DNA of 64,000 bases from Ilyobacter_A sp963675185. Lineage in GTDB: Bacteria > Fusobacteriota > Fusobacteriia > Fusobacteriales > Fusobacteriaceae. The stretch lies in assembly GCA_963675185.2 (NCBI GenBank), contig CAXXOH010000003.1, positions 310,001 to 374,000 on the forward strand. The letters are read 5' to 3'. The notes under the pieces are model-generated. The model saw only the letters and a list, made by a program, of their open reading frames with translations, made no database searches and was not told the DNA's origin. This document shows, piece after piece, positions 8,484-16,517 of this stretch. The first letter of the stretch is position 1, and each line of letters starts with the position of its first letter. A program made the translations under genes and the position numbers.

Positions 8484-9290
8484 ATGAAAAAACTTTATGT
8501 ACTCTGCAAAATAATATGTTTTAGCCTGATGCTTTTTGGCTGTATTCGTCAAGAAAAGGTTCTGAAGGTTAGCCCAGGTGTAGCTCCAGTTACACTTGCA
8601 GTACTTCCTGTAAACAACCTCTCAAATGATGTGCATGGAGCCCAGGTATTCCGAGACCTCCTCTACAAAAGACTGGCCCAATCCCAAAAGGGATACAGGA
8701 TAATGAATATCGAGGAAACTGACAGAATATTAAACGAAGCTGGAATAACAGATGGGGGACAGCTTTCGGTAATTATGCCGATAGAGCTCTGCGAGCTCCT
8801 AAACGTCGATGGTCTTTTATACACCGACCTGAAAAACCTGGAACTCCTAACCCTGCCTTTTTATCATACTAGAAAGGTGGAAGCACAGTTCAGGCTTTAC
8901 AGCTTTAATCAGTTAATCTGGCTAAAATCCATAAATACAAACAACAGATATATAGAGATAGAAAATATGCTTAAGGCTATTGATGATCCTGAAGAGGGAT
9001 TCAAAAGAGCCGGTGAATCAATGCTTGTTCACCAGGGAATAAAGTTTTCCACCATAGCCCTTTTCGGGCACGAACTTAGGCCGGAAATGGAGATGACCTT
9101 GGACAATTTACTGGTGAATATCCCACATGGAAGCTCTGAAAACTCAAATTATTTAGACAAAGTCTCTAATAGGCTCGAAGATCTGCACAGGAATATTGAG
9201 GAGGGCAAGTCTATTGTCAGTGAAGAGATGTACATGCAGGAAACTGATCTGGAAAACGTTTATGACGACGGTATAATAATATTAAATTAA
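8484..9290 (+). CDS. DUF799 (GNA1162) family lipoprotein
   Basis: A 268-aa lipoprotein with lipobox LFGC (Cys20). Core residues ~35-150 (VTLAVLPVNNLSNDV, FRDLLYKRLAQSQKGYRI, LLNVDGLLYTDLKNL, KVEAQFRLYSF) fit DUF799 lipoproteins, which usually follow a CsgG-like gene, as here (15-base gap). The last ~70 residues are a low-complexity, acidic helical tail beyond the family core. The small DUF4810 partner often found between such genes is absent. The molecular function is not known. Confidence 0.72.
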   Translation: MKKLYVLCKIICFSLMLFGCIRQEKVLKVSPGVAPVTLAVLPVNNLSNDVHGAQVFRDLLYKRLAQSQKGYRIMNIEETDRILNEAGITDGGQLSVIMPIELCELLNVDGLLYTDLKNLELLTLPFYHTRKVEAQFRLYSFNQLIWLKSINTNNRYIEIENMLKAIDDPEEGFKRAGESMLVHQGIKFSTIALFGHELRPEMEMTLDNLLVNIPHGSSENSNYLDKVSNRLEDLHRNIEEGKSIVSEEMYMQETDLENVYDDGIIILN

Positions 9291-9306
9291 AAAGGGGTAG
9301 AGGGAT

Positions 9307-9636
9307 ATGTACGAATTAATCTTTTTAAGACCGAACAAATTAGACGACTGTAGAAAAATTGTTACCTACATAAAAGACGGAAAAATAGTACACATTAACT
9401 TGGAGGATCTAGATGCCAAGATGAGCCAGAGGGTTCTTGATTTCATAAGTGGTGCCATCTACATCAAAGAAGCACAGTTTATAAATCCTACTAAAAATAT
9501 TTTTATTTCTATTCCAAAGGGGAGAACTTTTTACCAAGATGAGAGTGTGAAGATTTCTCATAAAGACCAGGTCTCAGAAATACTGGACCTAAGATACGAT
9601 GAAGAAGAGGCTATAAAGCCGAAGTTTAATAAGTAG
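9307..9636 (+). CDS. sepF: SepF-like cell division protein
   Basis: A 109-aa protein with a SepF core: LIFLRPNKLDDCRKIVTYIKDG, VHINLEDLDAKMSQRVLDFISGA and FINPTKNIFISIPKG. SepF binds FtsZ and tethers it to the membrane. The N-terminal amphipathic membrane-targeting helix of Bacillus SepF (about 60 extra residues) is missing, so this is a short form and membrane binding must come from elsewhere. Starts with ATG behind AGAGGG, 16 bases after the lipoprotein gene. Confidence 0.8.
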   Translation: MYELIFLRPNKLDDCRKIVTYIKDGKIVHINLEDLDAKMSQRVLDFISGAIYIKEAQFINPTKNIFISIPKGRTFYQDESVKISHKDQVSEILDLRYDEEEAIKPKFNK

Positions 9637-9650
9637 CGGCTGAGTTTGCG

Positions 9651-10232
9651 ATGAATTATTTAGTTCACAGCATTTTGTCTAGCGGAGAAGAAGAGCATCT
9701 AGGAAATTTGATCGGGGATTTTGTCCGCGGAAACATAGAAACCCTTAAGTTTCCCAATGGCATAAAAGATGGAATAGCACTGCACAGAAAAATAGACAGT
9801 TTTTCAAACTCCAACTATTTTTTTATGAATAGTCGTAGAAAATTGAAAAAATACGGTCACTACTCCGGAGTAATTATTGATATCTTTTATGACCACATTT
9901 TAGCGAAAAACTGGGAAAAGTTTTCAAAAATAGATTTGTACTCTTACACTAAGAATATTTATTTTCTGCTTGAAAAAAATAGGGAGATTCTTCCTGAGCG
10001 ATTTCTTCCGGCTTTCAGGTATATGAAATCTAGGAACTCACTTTACAATTACCGAAATATTGATTTCATAGAAGATGTACTGCACGGGGTGAGTTCTCGA
10101 TTCAAAAGGGAAAACAACATATACGAGGCTATAGAAGAATTAGAAAAATACTATTACTGTATAGAACGTGATTTTTTTTGTTTTTTTGAGAATATACAAG
10201 TTTATTTAAATAGAAAAATGGAGGCTAAATAG
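9651..10232 (+). CDS. acpH: Acyl carrier protein phosphodiesterase (AcpH, DUF479)
   Basis: Removes the 4'-phosphopantetheine arm from acyl carrier protein. The 193 aa match the family in length and motifs: NYLVHSILS, LGNLIGDFVRG near residue 28, ALHRKIDSF and VIIDIFYDHILAKNW. The ribosome site is weak (no clear GGAGG before the ATG), so translation may depend on the upstream gene. The stop codon (10230-10232) sits inside the target duplication of the first insertion sequence, which begins two bases later, so the natural terminator is split. Confidence 0.88.
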   Translation: MNYLVHSILSSGEEEHLGNLIGDFVRGNIETLKFPNGIKDGIALHRKIDSFSNSNYFFMNSRRKLKKYGHYSGVIIDIFYDHILAKNWEKFSKIDLYSYTKNIYFLLEKNREILPERFLPAFRYMKSRNSLYNYRNIDFIEDVLHGVSSRFKRENNIYEAIEELEKYYYCIERDFFCFFENIQVYLNRKMEAK

Positions 10233-10233
10233 C
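10224..10233 (+). repeat. Left 10-bp target duplication of IS copy 1 in split terminator
   Basis: GCTAAATAGC is repeated at 11780-11789. Joining the flanks restores a 23-bp perfect inverted repeat with a 2-base AA centre (left arm from 10204), a bidirectional terminator between acpH and the PBP1A gene. The duplication is centred exactly on its dyad. Confidence 0.93.
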
Positions 10234-10258
10234 CATACCTATCAAGCTAAGAAATTTT

Positions 10259-10294
10259 AGGAACCTAACTTTTATATAGTTAGGTTCCTATTTT
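10259..10294 (+). terminator. IS-borne terminator hairpin, copy 1
   Basis: A perfect 12-bp stem (AGGAACCTAACT at 10259-10270 with 10278-10289) and 7-base loop, followed by ATTTTAATTTT on the + strand. Read rightward it would stop transcripts arriving from acpH and so could replace the terminator the element broke. Confidence 0.75.
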
Positions 10295-10383
10295 AATTTT
10301 AAAGCTAAATTTTCAAACTACAAAAAACCACTTGCAAAAATGGTTAAAAAAGTTTATTCTATTATCAGTGGTGTTCTCGGTGA

Positions 10384-11697
10384 TTATTTGCTGGGAACTT
10401 TTTTTATTTTAGAATCAATAATTTTTTTTAATTTTGAAGTCAAGCGCATGAAACGCTTTTTAGATTTCAAAGTTTCCATGAAATCAGTCAAAACCCCCAA
10501 CGAGCTTTTTATTACTCGCCTTATACTCATTTCTTTTGAGTATCCTCCATTGATACCCTTTGTAATCTCCATTAAAAGAAGCATTCTAATTAAAGTGGCA
10601 TATATGTGAGTCTCTATTCTTTCTACTTTCAAGTCTTTTAGTTTATCTAGTTTAAAATCAGACTTAAAAATTTTAAACAGCAATTCAATTTGCCATCTCA
10701 ATTTATATATTTCGATGATTTCAGAAGGATTGAATCCCCAAAGATTAGTAATATATCCAGTAATTTCAGCAGAACTTCTTGCGTGCTTTGCGCAGTGCTC
10801 ATTCCTTCTTTCTCTTTCTTCTATCTTTTGTACTTTTTTATTAGAAGTCTCTTTGTCCAACTTAGTTAGGATTACCCTAAAAGGCCTCTTGTCGTCATGG
10901 CTTCCGACTAGAAATTCATATTCTTGAGTCTCTCCTGCTTTTAGTTCTTTTCCCAACTCTCCAGCATTTGTTACCAAATACTTCGTCTTTTTTAGTAGTT
11001 TTCCCTTTGGTGAGTACTGAGGATTAGGGTTTAAAGCAAATAACCTTGTTCCGGCTTTCAAACGAGAAACAAAAGAGCTGTTTCTGCTTTCAATCTCATT
11101 GAAGTCATCAAATTTAAAGTACCCTAAATCTTTTAAAACTAAGGAATCTGTAACTAATTTATCGTAGACATATTTAGAAAAATTTTGCTCATTTTTAGTT
11201 CCCGTAGATAAAACAGTGTTCTTAAAAGAATAATCTAATAATTCAAGGAGAAGATTTATTTTTAAAACAGCAGGATTAGATTTGTTTGCACCTTTATACT
11301 TATTTTTTAATTTATTTGGCAATTTTATTTCAGTAGAGTCCATTAAAAAGATATTGCTGAAGCCATAATTTTTAAAGGCTTTAGACTTATTGGATATTTG
11401 TGTTTTACAAAGAGATAAGAAAATATTTTTAAGAAATTCTACAGAAGCCTCGCTAAACCTCTGATCAAGCGCTTGAGGAGAAATATTAATATTCTGCTTT
11501 AATAGAAGTTCAGCGCTTAATTCTTCCAAGGATGAAGTGCATAAATTATTGGAGCTGAAACAAGTTAAAGATATGAAGTTAAGAGGAGAGATTTTGCCGC
11601 TATTCCTAATTTTGAATTTAGAATACCTGGCAATTTGTTCAATATTTTTTTCCGAAAAGTAATTTAAAAATTTTGTTCTGATTTGTCTGTTTCCCAA
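10384..11697 (-). CDS. IS4-family transposase, copy 1
   Basis: A DDE transposase of 437 aa from the preferred start. The first catalytic Asp is in FLMDSTEIKLP, the second probably in KDLGYF, and the Glu lies in the IS4 signature Y-x2-R-x3-E-x6-K (YKLRWQIELLFKIFK). The start is TTG at 11697 because AAGGAGG (11704-11710) sits 6-8 bases upstream; a TTG at 11715 lies upstream of that ribosome site. It is intact and should be functional. It differs from copy 2 by one residue (Ser for Phe in WGFNPSEI). Confidence 0.93.
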   Translation of the reverse strand: MGNRQIRTKFLNYFSEKNIEQIARYSKFKIRNSGKISPLNFISLTCFSSNNLCTSSLEELSAELLLKQNINISPQALDQRFSEASVEFLKNIFLSLCKTQISNKSKAFKNYGFSNIFLMDSTEIKLPNKLKNKYKGANKSNPAVLKINLLLELLDYSFKNTVLSTGTKNEQNFSKYVYDKLVTDSLVLKDLGYFKFDDFNEIESRNSSFVSRLKAGTRLFALNPNPQYSPKGKLLKKTKYLVTNAGELGKELKAGETQEYEFLVGSHDDKRPFRVILTKLDKETSNKKVQKIEERERRNEHCAKHARSSAEITGYITNLWGFNPSEIIEIYKLRWQIELLFKIFKSDFKLDKLKDLKVERIETHIYATLIRMLLLMEITKGINGGYSKEMSIRRVIKSSLGVLTDFMETLKSKKRFMRLTSKLKKIIDSKIKKVPSK

Positions 11698-11701
11698 AAG
11701 A

Positions 11702-11736
11702 AAAACCTCCTTCAAGTAGTCCTTGAAGAAGGTTTT
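11702..11736 (-). promoter_or_regulatory. Hairpin sequestering the transposase ribosome-binding site, copy 1
   Basis: A 15-bp stem (11702-11716 with 11722-11736, one G-U pair) and 5-base loop. Its 3' arm, on the transcribed strand, contains AAGGAGG and is followed by a T-rich run. A transcript entering from outside the element would fold and hide the ribosome site or terminate; a transcript starting near the element end could lack the 5' arm. Confidence 0.75.
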
Positions 11737-11779
11737 AGCACAAATTCTATTAAATTCAAAGCTTAGCTTGATAGGTATG

Positions 11780-11789
11780 GCTAAATAGC
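11780..11789 (+). repeat. Right 10-bp target duplication of IS copy 1
   Basis: Second GCTAAATAGC. The following bases to about 11812 are the right arm of the split terminator that originally served PBP1A on the minus strand. Confidence 0.93.
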
Positions 11790-11803
11790 CTCCATTTTTC
11801 TAT

Positions 11804-13960
11804 TTAAAACAGTTCGTTAAATATCTCGTCTACTCCCAAGTTTTTCTCGTTTTGCTGAATATCTTCTGTCCTATCTTCTACCTCATCTTCAAGATCATCC
11901 ACGCCATCTTCAGCATCCCTTTTAAAGAACTTGTCTAGTCCCATTTTAAACTTGGATGAGTTTTCTACAGGTTCGTATCCCCTTTCGAAAAGAGCCCATC
12001 TCTTATTAGGAGAACTTTCATCTGCCAATAGTCCGTTTTTAGAGTCTATCAACTTATACACAAGTTCACCATTTCTAACGGCATCATCTAAAAACTCAAA
12101 TTTTCCAGGTGTATACACTCCTCTGTACACCATATTTTGGTAGTAGCCCCCCCAAAGTGGTGCAGCTACTCCACCACCAGTGAATCCTTTCCCAGTAGCA
12201 CGGTTATCGTCATACCCAAGATATAGCACTGTTACAAGTTCAGGGGTTATACCTGCAAACCACGCTGACCTACCCTCATTTGTGGTACCTGTTTTACCAC
12301 CCTGAGCTATATCTTCACCGTCAATACCCTTTACCCTTGCGCCCCTACCGGAACCGTTTTTAACTACATTTTCAAGCATATGTACAATAAGGGCTACTTT
12401 ATTTGTGTCAAACACCTTCTCTTTTTCTATTTCGTTTTCATATATTACTCTGCCATATCTGTCCTCTATCTTAGTTATAAAGATAGGCTTCACGCTGTAC
12501 CCTCCGTTTGAAAAAGGCAGATAGGCTTTTGCCAGTTCAAATGGACTTGTGCTCATTGTACCCAGTGCAGCACTAAGGTCATCCGGTATTTCCGCTTCTA
12601 TCCCGGCTTCCCTCGCGGTTTTTATGACATTTTTTATCCCTATTTTTTGCAGAAGTTTTATCGCTATAATGTTGACGGATCTCTCCATCCCTTCCAATAT
12701 CGTCATATTCCCCTCAAAAGTTTCACTGTAGTTTTGAGGTTCCCAACTCCCAAACTTTACCTCTGAATCTTCTAGGACCTCATTCATCTGATACCCCTTA
12801 TTCAGAGCCGTAAAGTATACAAACGGCTTGAAGGCCGATCCAGGCTGTCTCTTTGACATGGTAGCCCTGTTAAAGTTTCCGCTGGTGAAATCCTTCCCGC
12901 CTATTATGCTTTTAACATAGCCGTTGCTAGAGTCGATTGTCACCATTCCGGCCTGCATGTCCTTAGTATTTTGCAGGTAGGAATAGCTTTTAAAGGTTTC
13001 CTCTGCCAATTTTTGCATCTTGAGATCCAGGGTGGTGTATATCTTCATCCCGCCCTCGTAGATCTCTTCTTCACTGTACATTTTGAAAAGCTCTGCGCTT
13101 ACTATACTTGTGAAGTCAGGCGCCTTGTACTCTTTATTCGTGCTCTCGGTATTTACCACTATTGTTTTAGGGGATATCTTTTGACCTCTTTTAAGGTCGC
13201 TGTCTAAAACAAATTCATAGCTCATAGCGTCTTCATATTCATCTTTTTCTATGAAACCAAACTTACGCATTTGCTTCAACACCAGGTGCCCACGGTCAAC
13301 AGCATTTTTCAGATTGGTTTTCGGGTTATACTTATTTGGCCTGTTTGGCATACCAGCAAGTACCGCTGATTCCGCCAGGGTAAGCTTGTTTACATCTTTT
13401 TTGAAAAAAATCCTGGCGGCGGTTTTTATTCCGTAAGCCCCGGAACCAAAATATATCTCATTTAAGTACTTATTAAGAATTTCATCTTTTGTATATTTCT
13501 TTTCTATCTCGAGAGTTATTATAGCTTCTTTTACCTTTCTCAACATGCTTTTCTCGTGAGTTAAGAAAGCATTTTTTGCAAGCTGCTGTGTTATGGTACT
13601 TCCACCCTGGGCTTTGCTCATTGTGGCTATGTTCACCATCATCGCCTTGGTAAATCTTATAGGGTCTATCCCGAAGTGTTTTCTAAACCTTTTGTCTTCT
13701 ATAGCTAAAAAAGCATTCTGAGTATACACAGGTATTTCGTCAATCCCAGCAAGCTCTCTTCTCTCCCTATATATCATATCAACTACATCGCCGTTGCTAT
13801 CGTAAATTATACTTGGGACAGCTGGATTATAATCTTCGACCAGGTTGCTTATGTCTGGTAGACCCTTGTATGCCTTGACTATTAGATAGCTCGATACTCC
13901 CACTACCAAAACCGCTAAAATTAACCCTGTAAATAAAACTGTTCTCAAAAACTTCTTCAT
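11804..13960 (-). CDS. Penicillin-binding protein 1A, bifunctional glycosyltransferase/transpeptidase
   Basis: A 718-aa class A PBP that polymerises and cross-links peptidoglycan. It has an N-terminal membrane anchor (~5-28). The GT51 domain shows EDKRFRKHFGID, QGGSTITQQLAKN and YLNEIYFG. The penicillin-binding domain shows SAFK at 375-378, SVN in the second motif and KTG at 556-558. The C-terminal tail is acidic, with DD/EE runs. Its ATG overlaps the rlmN stop by 4 bases, so it is coupled to rlmN. Its natural terminator is split by IS copy 1, with the hairpin's first arm retained just after the stop. Confidence 0.94.
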   Translation of the reverse strand: MKKFLRTVLFTGLILAVLVVGVSSYLIVKAYKGLPDISNLVEDYNPAVPSIIYDSNGDVVDMIYRERRELAGIDEIPVYTQNAFLAIEDKRFRKHFGIDPIRFTKAMMVNIATMSKAQGGSTITQQLAKNAFLTHEKSMLRKVKEAIITLEIEKKYTKDEILNKYLNEIYFGSGAYGIKTAARIFFKKDVNKLTLAESAVLAGMPNRPNKYNPKTNLKNAVDRGHLVLKQMRKFGFIEKDEYEDAMSYEFVLDSDLKRGQKISPKTIVVNTESTNKEYKAPDFTSIVSAELFKMYSEEEIYEGGMKIYTTLDLKMQKLAEETFKSYSYLQNTKDMQAGMVTIDSSNGYVKSIIGGKDFTSGNFNRATMSKRQPGSAFKPFVYFTALNKGYQMNEVLEDSEVKFGSWEPQNYSETFEGNMTILEGMERSVNIIAIKLLQKIGIKNVIKTAREAGIEAEIPDDLSAALGTMSTSPFELAKAYLPFSNGGYSVKPIFITKIEDRYGRVIYENEIEKEKVFDTNKVALIVHMLENVVKNGSGRGARVKGIDGEDIAQGGKTGTTNEGRSAWFAGITPELVTVLYLGYDDNRATGKGFTGGGVAAPLWGGYYQNMVYRGVYTPGKFEFLDDAVRNGELVYKLIDSKNGLLADESSPNKRWALFERGYEPVENSSKFKMGLDKFFKRDAEDGVDDLEDEVEDRTEDIQQNEKNLGVDEIFNELF

Positions 13961-15015
13961 TCTTTGCTACTCCCTTTGCTACTTTTTGATTTCTGTCTAA
14001 GTTGGCCACAGGCACCACCTATGTCACTGCCTTTTTCCCGCCTTATGGTAACATTTACTTTTCTTACATCCTTTAGATGGCTGTAGAACCTGTCTATCTT
14101 CTTTTCACTAGGTCTGTCTAACTCACTACCCTCAACTGAGTTATATGGTATTAGGTTCAATACATGGTCGAATTCATGCATGAAATCTGCCAAAACTTCT
14201 GCATCCCACTGGCTGACATTAAAATCCTTTATTAGTATGTATTCGAAGCTTATTCTCCTATTGGTCACCTTTTGGTACTCTTTTAAAGTTGTATAAAGAT
14301 CCTCTAAAGGATATTTTTTATTTATCGGTATAAGCTGATTCCTTTTCTCATCGGTTATGGCATGCAGAGATATAGCTAACTCTACAGGCAGTTTCTCTTC
14401 CATCAGAGCCTCTATTCCTGGTATCACTCCAGAAGTTGACACCGTTATTCTCCTTATAGATATATTTTGCCCCTTTTCGTCGGCGAGTATCTTTATGCTC
14501 TTTATGAGGTTAGACATGTTTAAAAGCGGTTCGCCCATACCCATAAATACTATGTTATTTACTTTCTCACCTTTTTTTATAATCCTTCTGCTTATTGTAT
14601 AGACCTGATTCAGTATTTCATTTACATTTAAGTTTCTCTCAAAACCATCCTGACCTGTTGCACAAAATACACACTTTACAGGACATCCAACCTGTGTTGA
14701 TATGCATAGAGTATTCCTGTCCTTGTGCTTCAATAGAACAGTCTCTATAGTTTGCCCATCCTCTAGACCGAATAAAAACTTTTCAGTACCATCCTTCTTA
14801 GACACCTGGTGTTTTAATATGTTCAAGTACGGTATGTAACTTTTCTCTTTCAAGATATCTCTGTGCGTTTTGGATATGTTTGTCATATCGTCTATATTTC
14901 TTATCATTTTTTCATGTAGCCAAGTATACACCTGCTTTGAGTTAAATTTTTTCATGCCAAATTCAACCAAAAATGATTCCAATTCGCTGTAGTTCAAATT
15001 AAGTAAATTTATCAT
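13957..15015 (-). CDS. rlmN: 23S rRNA/tRNA adenine-C2 methyltransferase RlmN
   Basis: A radical SAM enzyme (352 aa) that methylates A2503 of 23S rRNA and A37 of some tRNAs. It has the cluster-binding CPVKCVFC motif followed by ATGQDGFERNL, the GMGEPLLN motif and a C-terminal ACGQL Cys needed for catalysis. The ATG at 15015 is preferred because AGGAGG lies 7-8 bases upstream; a TTG at 15036 lies upstream of that site. A clear promoter is at 15051-15079. It is co-transcribed with the PBP1A gene through an ATGA overlap. Confidence 0.95.
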   Translation of the reverse strand: MINLLNLNYSELESFLVEFGMKKFNSKQVYTWLHEKMIRNIDDMTNISKTHRDILKEKSYIPYLNILKHQVSKKDGTEKFLFGLEDGQTIETVLLKHKDRNTLCISTQVGCPVKCVFCATGQDGFERNLNVNEILNQVYTISRRIIKKGEKVNNIVFMGMGEPLLNMSNLIKSIKILADEKGQNISIRRITVSTSGVIPGIEALMEEKLPVELAISLHAITDEKRNQLIPINKKYPLEDLYTTLKEYQKVTNRRISFEYILIKDFNVSQWDAEVLADFMHEFDHVLNLIPYNSVEGSELDRPSEKKIDRFYSHLKDVRKVNVTIRREKGSDIGGACGQLRQKSKSSKGSSKE

Positions 15016-15050
15016 ATTTAATCCTCCTATTTCCAATTTTCATTCCCCTA

Positions 15051-15079
15051 ATTCTATCATAAAATTCAAAATCTTACAA
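15051..15079 (-). promoter_or_regulatory. Sigma-70-type promoter for rlmN-PBP1A
   Basis: On the minus strand TTGTAA (15074-15079), a 17-base spacer and TAGAAT (15051-15056), 36 bases before the rlmN ATG. Confidence 0.75.
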
Positions 15080-15100
15080 GCTGGGCTATTTAAAATTTAA

Positions 15101-15133
15101 TTGTTGAAACCCAGGCGGAAACTATAGTAAAAT
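15101..15133 (+). promoter_or_regulatory. Probable promoter for patB
   Basis: Two overlapping choices: TTGAAA (15104-15109) with 18 bases to TAAAAT (15128-15133), or TTGTTG (15101-15106) with 16 bases to TATAGT (15123-15128). The start site would lie near 15140, leaving a ~75-base leader with two small dyads. Confidence 0.5.
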
Positions 15134-15148
15134 TAATATAGGCGCTGC

Positions 15149-15184
15149 ACTACCTTTGTGTAGTACCACCGCAACTCATGGTAC
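15149..15184 (+). promoter_or_regulatory. Overlapping dyads in the patB leader
   Basis: ACTAC/GTAGT (149-153/160-164 of 15 kb) and GTACCA/TGGTAC (15163-15168/15179-15184) share bases 15163-15164, so the two hairpins exclude each other. No known riboswitch class was recognised. Confidence 0.35.
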
Positions 15185-15216
15185 GTGAATTAGATTAGTT
15201 TACGAGGAGGTTATTA

Positions 15217-16416
15217 ATGGCAGTTGATTTTGATAAAATCGTAGATAGAAGAGATACAAATGCAACAAAAATCGAATTTTTAAAGGAGCATTTCGGACAG
15301 GAGGACCTGATCCCGCTGTGGGTGGCAGACATGGATTTCGAAAGCCCAGAGGAGATAAAAAAAGCTATGGTATCAAGAGCCGAACACGGAGTATACGGGT
15401 ATACGCTTCACGATGATGCCTACTACAACTCTATTATTAACTGGAACTGGAAAAGAAATGCTTGGCGTATAAAAAAAGAGTGGATTTTGCCTTCACTTGG
15501 CGTAGTCACTTCCATAGCTTTCATAATAAACTCCCTAACTTCTGAAGGGGATGAAATAATTGTACAAACACCGGTGTACTACCCATTTTTCAAAACCATC
15601 CAGTCTCTCGGAAGAAAAGTGGTGTACAACCCTCTAAAATACAAAAACGGAAAGTACTCTATGGATTATAGTGACCTGGAGAAAAAGATCAGCTCTAACA
15701 CAAAATTGATGGTTCTCTGCAGCCCACATAACCCTGTTGGCAGGGTGTGGACTAAGCAGGAGCTGGAAAAATTAGCAAACATCTGCTCAGACAACGGGAT
15801 TTTGATTATATCCGACGAAATACATTCCGACCTCATATACCCCTGCCACTTGCATACACCACTTGCTAAAGTGTCAAACAAGATATCGGAGTCCATTATA
15901 ACTCTTATGTCTCCTAGCAAAACCTTCAACCTAGCCGGTTTTTTCACTTCATATATCATTATTGAGAATGAGCAGATAAGAAAAAAGATCAAAAACGCCC
16001 TTAACAGCTTCTCCATACACCAAAATATTTTCGGTATCTCGGCTTTAAACGCCGCCTACTCCAGCTGCGAGTACTGGCTGGAAGAGCTCATTGACTACAT
16101 AAATAACAACAAACTGTATGTACAGAACTTTTTAGAAAAACACATGCCGGAGGTAAAGCTTGTGGAGCCGGAAGGAACTTATCTATTATGGATTGATTTC
16201 AATGGATTAAATTTAAAGAAAGAAGATCTTGATGAGCTGATTTTAAAGCAGGCTAAACTTGGTATGAGTGACGGGGCGACTTTTGGAGAAGAGGGGGAGG
16301 GGTTCAAGAGGATGAATATAGCCTGTCCTAAGGCTGTTTTAGAAGAGGCTATGGAGAGGTTGTTTATTGCGTATACAACAATAAATAACTGCCCTCAAAA
16401 ATCATTTTTTAAATAA
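15217..16416 (+). CDS. PatB/MalY-type PLP-dependent C-S lyase or aminotransferase
   Basis: A fold-type I aminotransferase-like protein of 399 aa. Family marks are DLIPLWVADMDFESP at the N-terminus, PVYYPF, CSPHNPVGRVW, the PLP-binding SDEIHSDLIY, and SPSKTFNLAGF with the Schiff-base Lys. PatB/MalY proteins cleave cystathionine or cysteine conjugates; the exact substrate is not readable. Strong GAGGAGG site. It is a single-gene unit divergent from rlmN, with its own leader. Confidence 0.88.
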   Translation: MAVDFDKIVDRRDTNATKIEFLKEHFGQEDLIPLWVADMDFESPEEIKKAMVSRAEHGVYGYTLHDDAYYNSIINWNWKRNAWRIKKEWILPSLGVVTSIAFIINSLTSEGDEIIVQTPVYYPFFKTIQSLGRKVVYNPLKYKNGKYSMDYSDLEKKISSNTKLMVLCSPHNPVGRVWTKQELEKLANICSDNGILIISDEIHSDLIYPCHLHTPLAKVSNKISESIITLMSPSKTFNLAGFFTSYIIIENEQIRKKIKNALNSFSIHQNIFGISALNAAYSSCEYWLEELIDYINNNKLYVQNFLEKHMPEVKLVEPEGTYLLWIDFNGLNLKKEDLDELILKQAKLGMSDGATFGEEGEGFKRMNIACPKAVLEEAMERLFIAYTTINNCPQKSFFK

Positions 16417-16517
16417 TGACTACTTTTGATTTAAAATTAATCCTTTAAGCATAATATAACATATATATACAATGTTTTTATTTGTGCTTGACGTCTCCAA
16501 GAAGGGAGGGGATTATT

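Larger units (their letters stand above)
10234..11779 (-). mobile_element. IS4-family (IS231-like) insertion sequence, copy 1
   Basis: A complete 1546-bp element with perfect 18-bp terminal inverted repeats CATACCTATCAAGCTAAG and one leftward transposase gene. The ends begin with CAT and resemble those of IS231. It is flanked by a 10-bp duplication and sits between the convergent acpH and PBP1A genes. A hairpin plus T-run lies at the left end, and a hairpin covering the transposase ribosome site lies at the right end. Compared by eye with copy 2 (17040-18585), only two base differences were found (T10344/C17150 and G10724/A17530), implying recent transposition. Confidence 0.95.

Noticed and set aside
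10340..10609. 89-aa rightward frame inside IS copy 1 (also 17146-17415)
   Set aside because: Opposite-strand shadow of the transposase 3' end; no ribosome site or family features.
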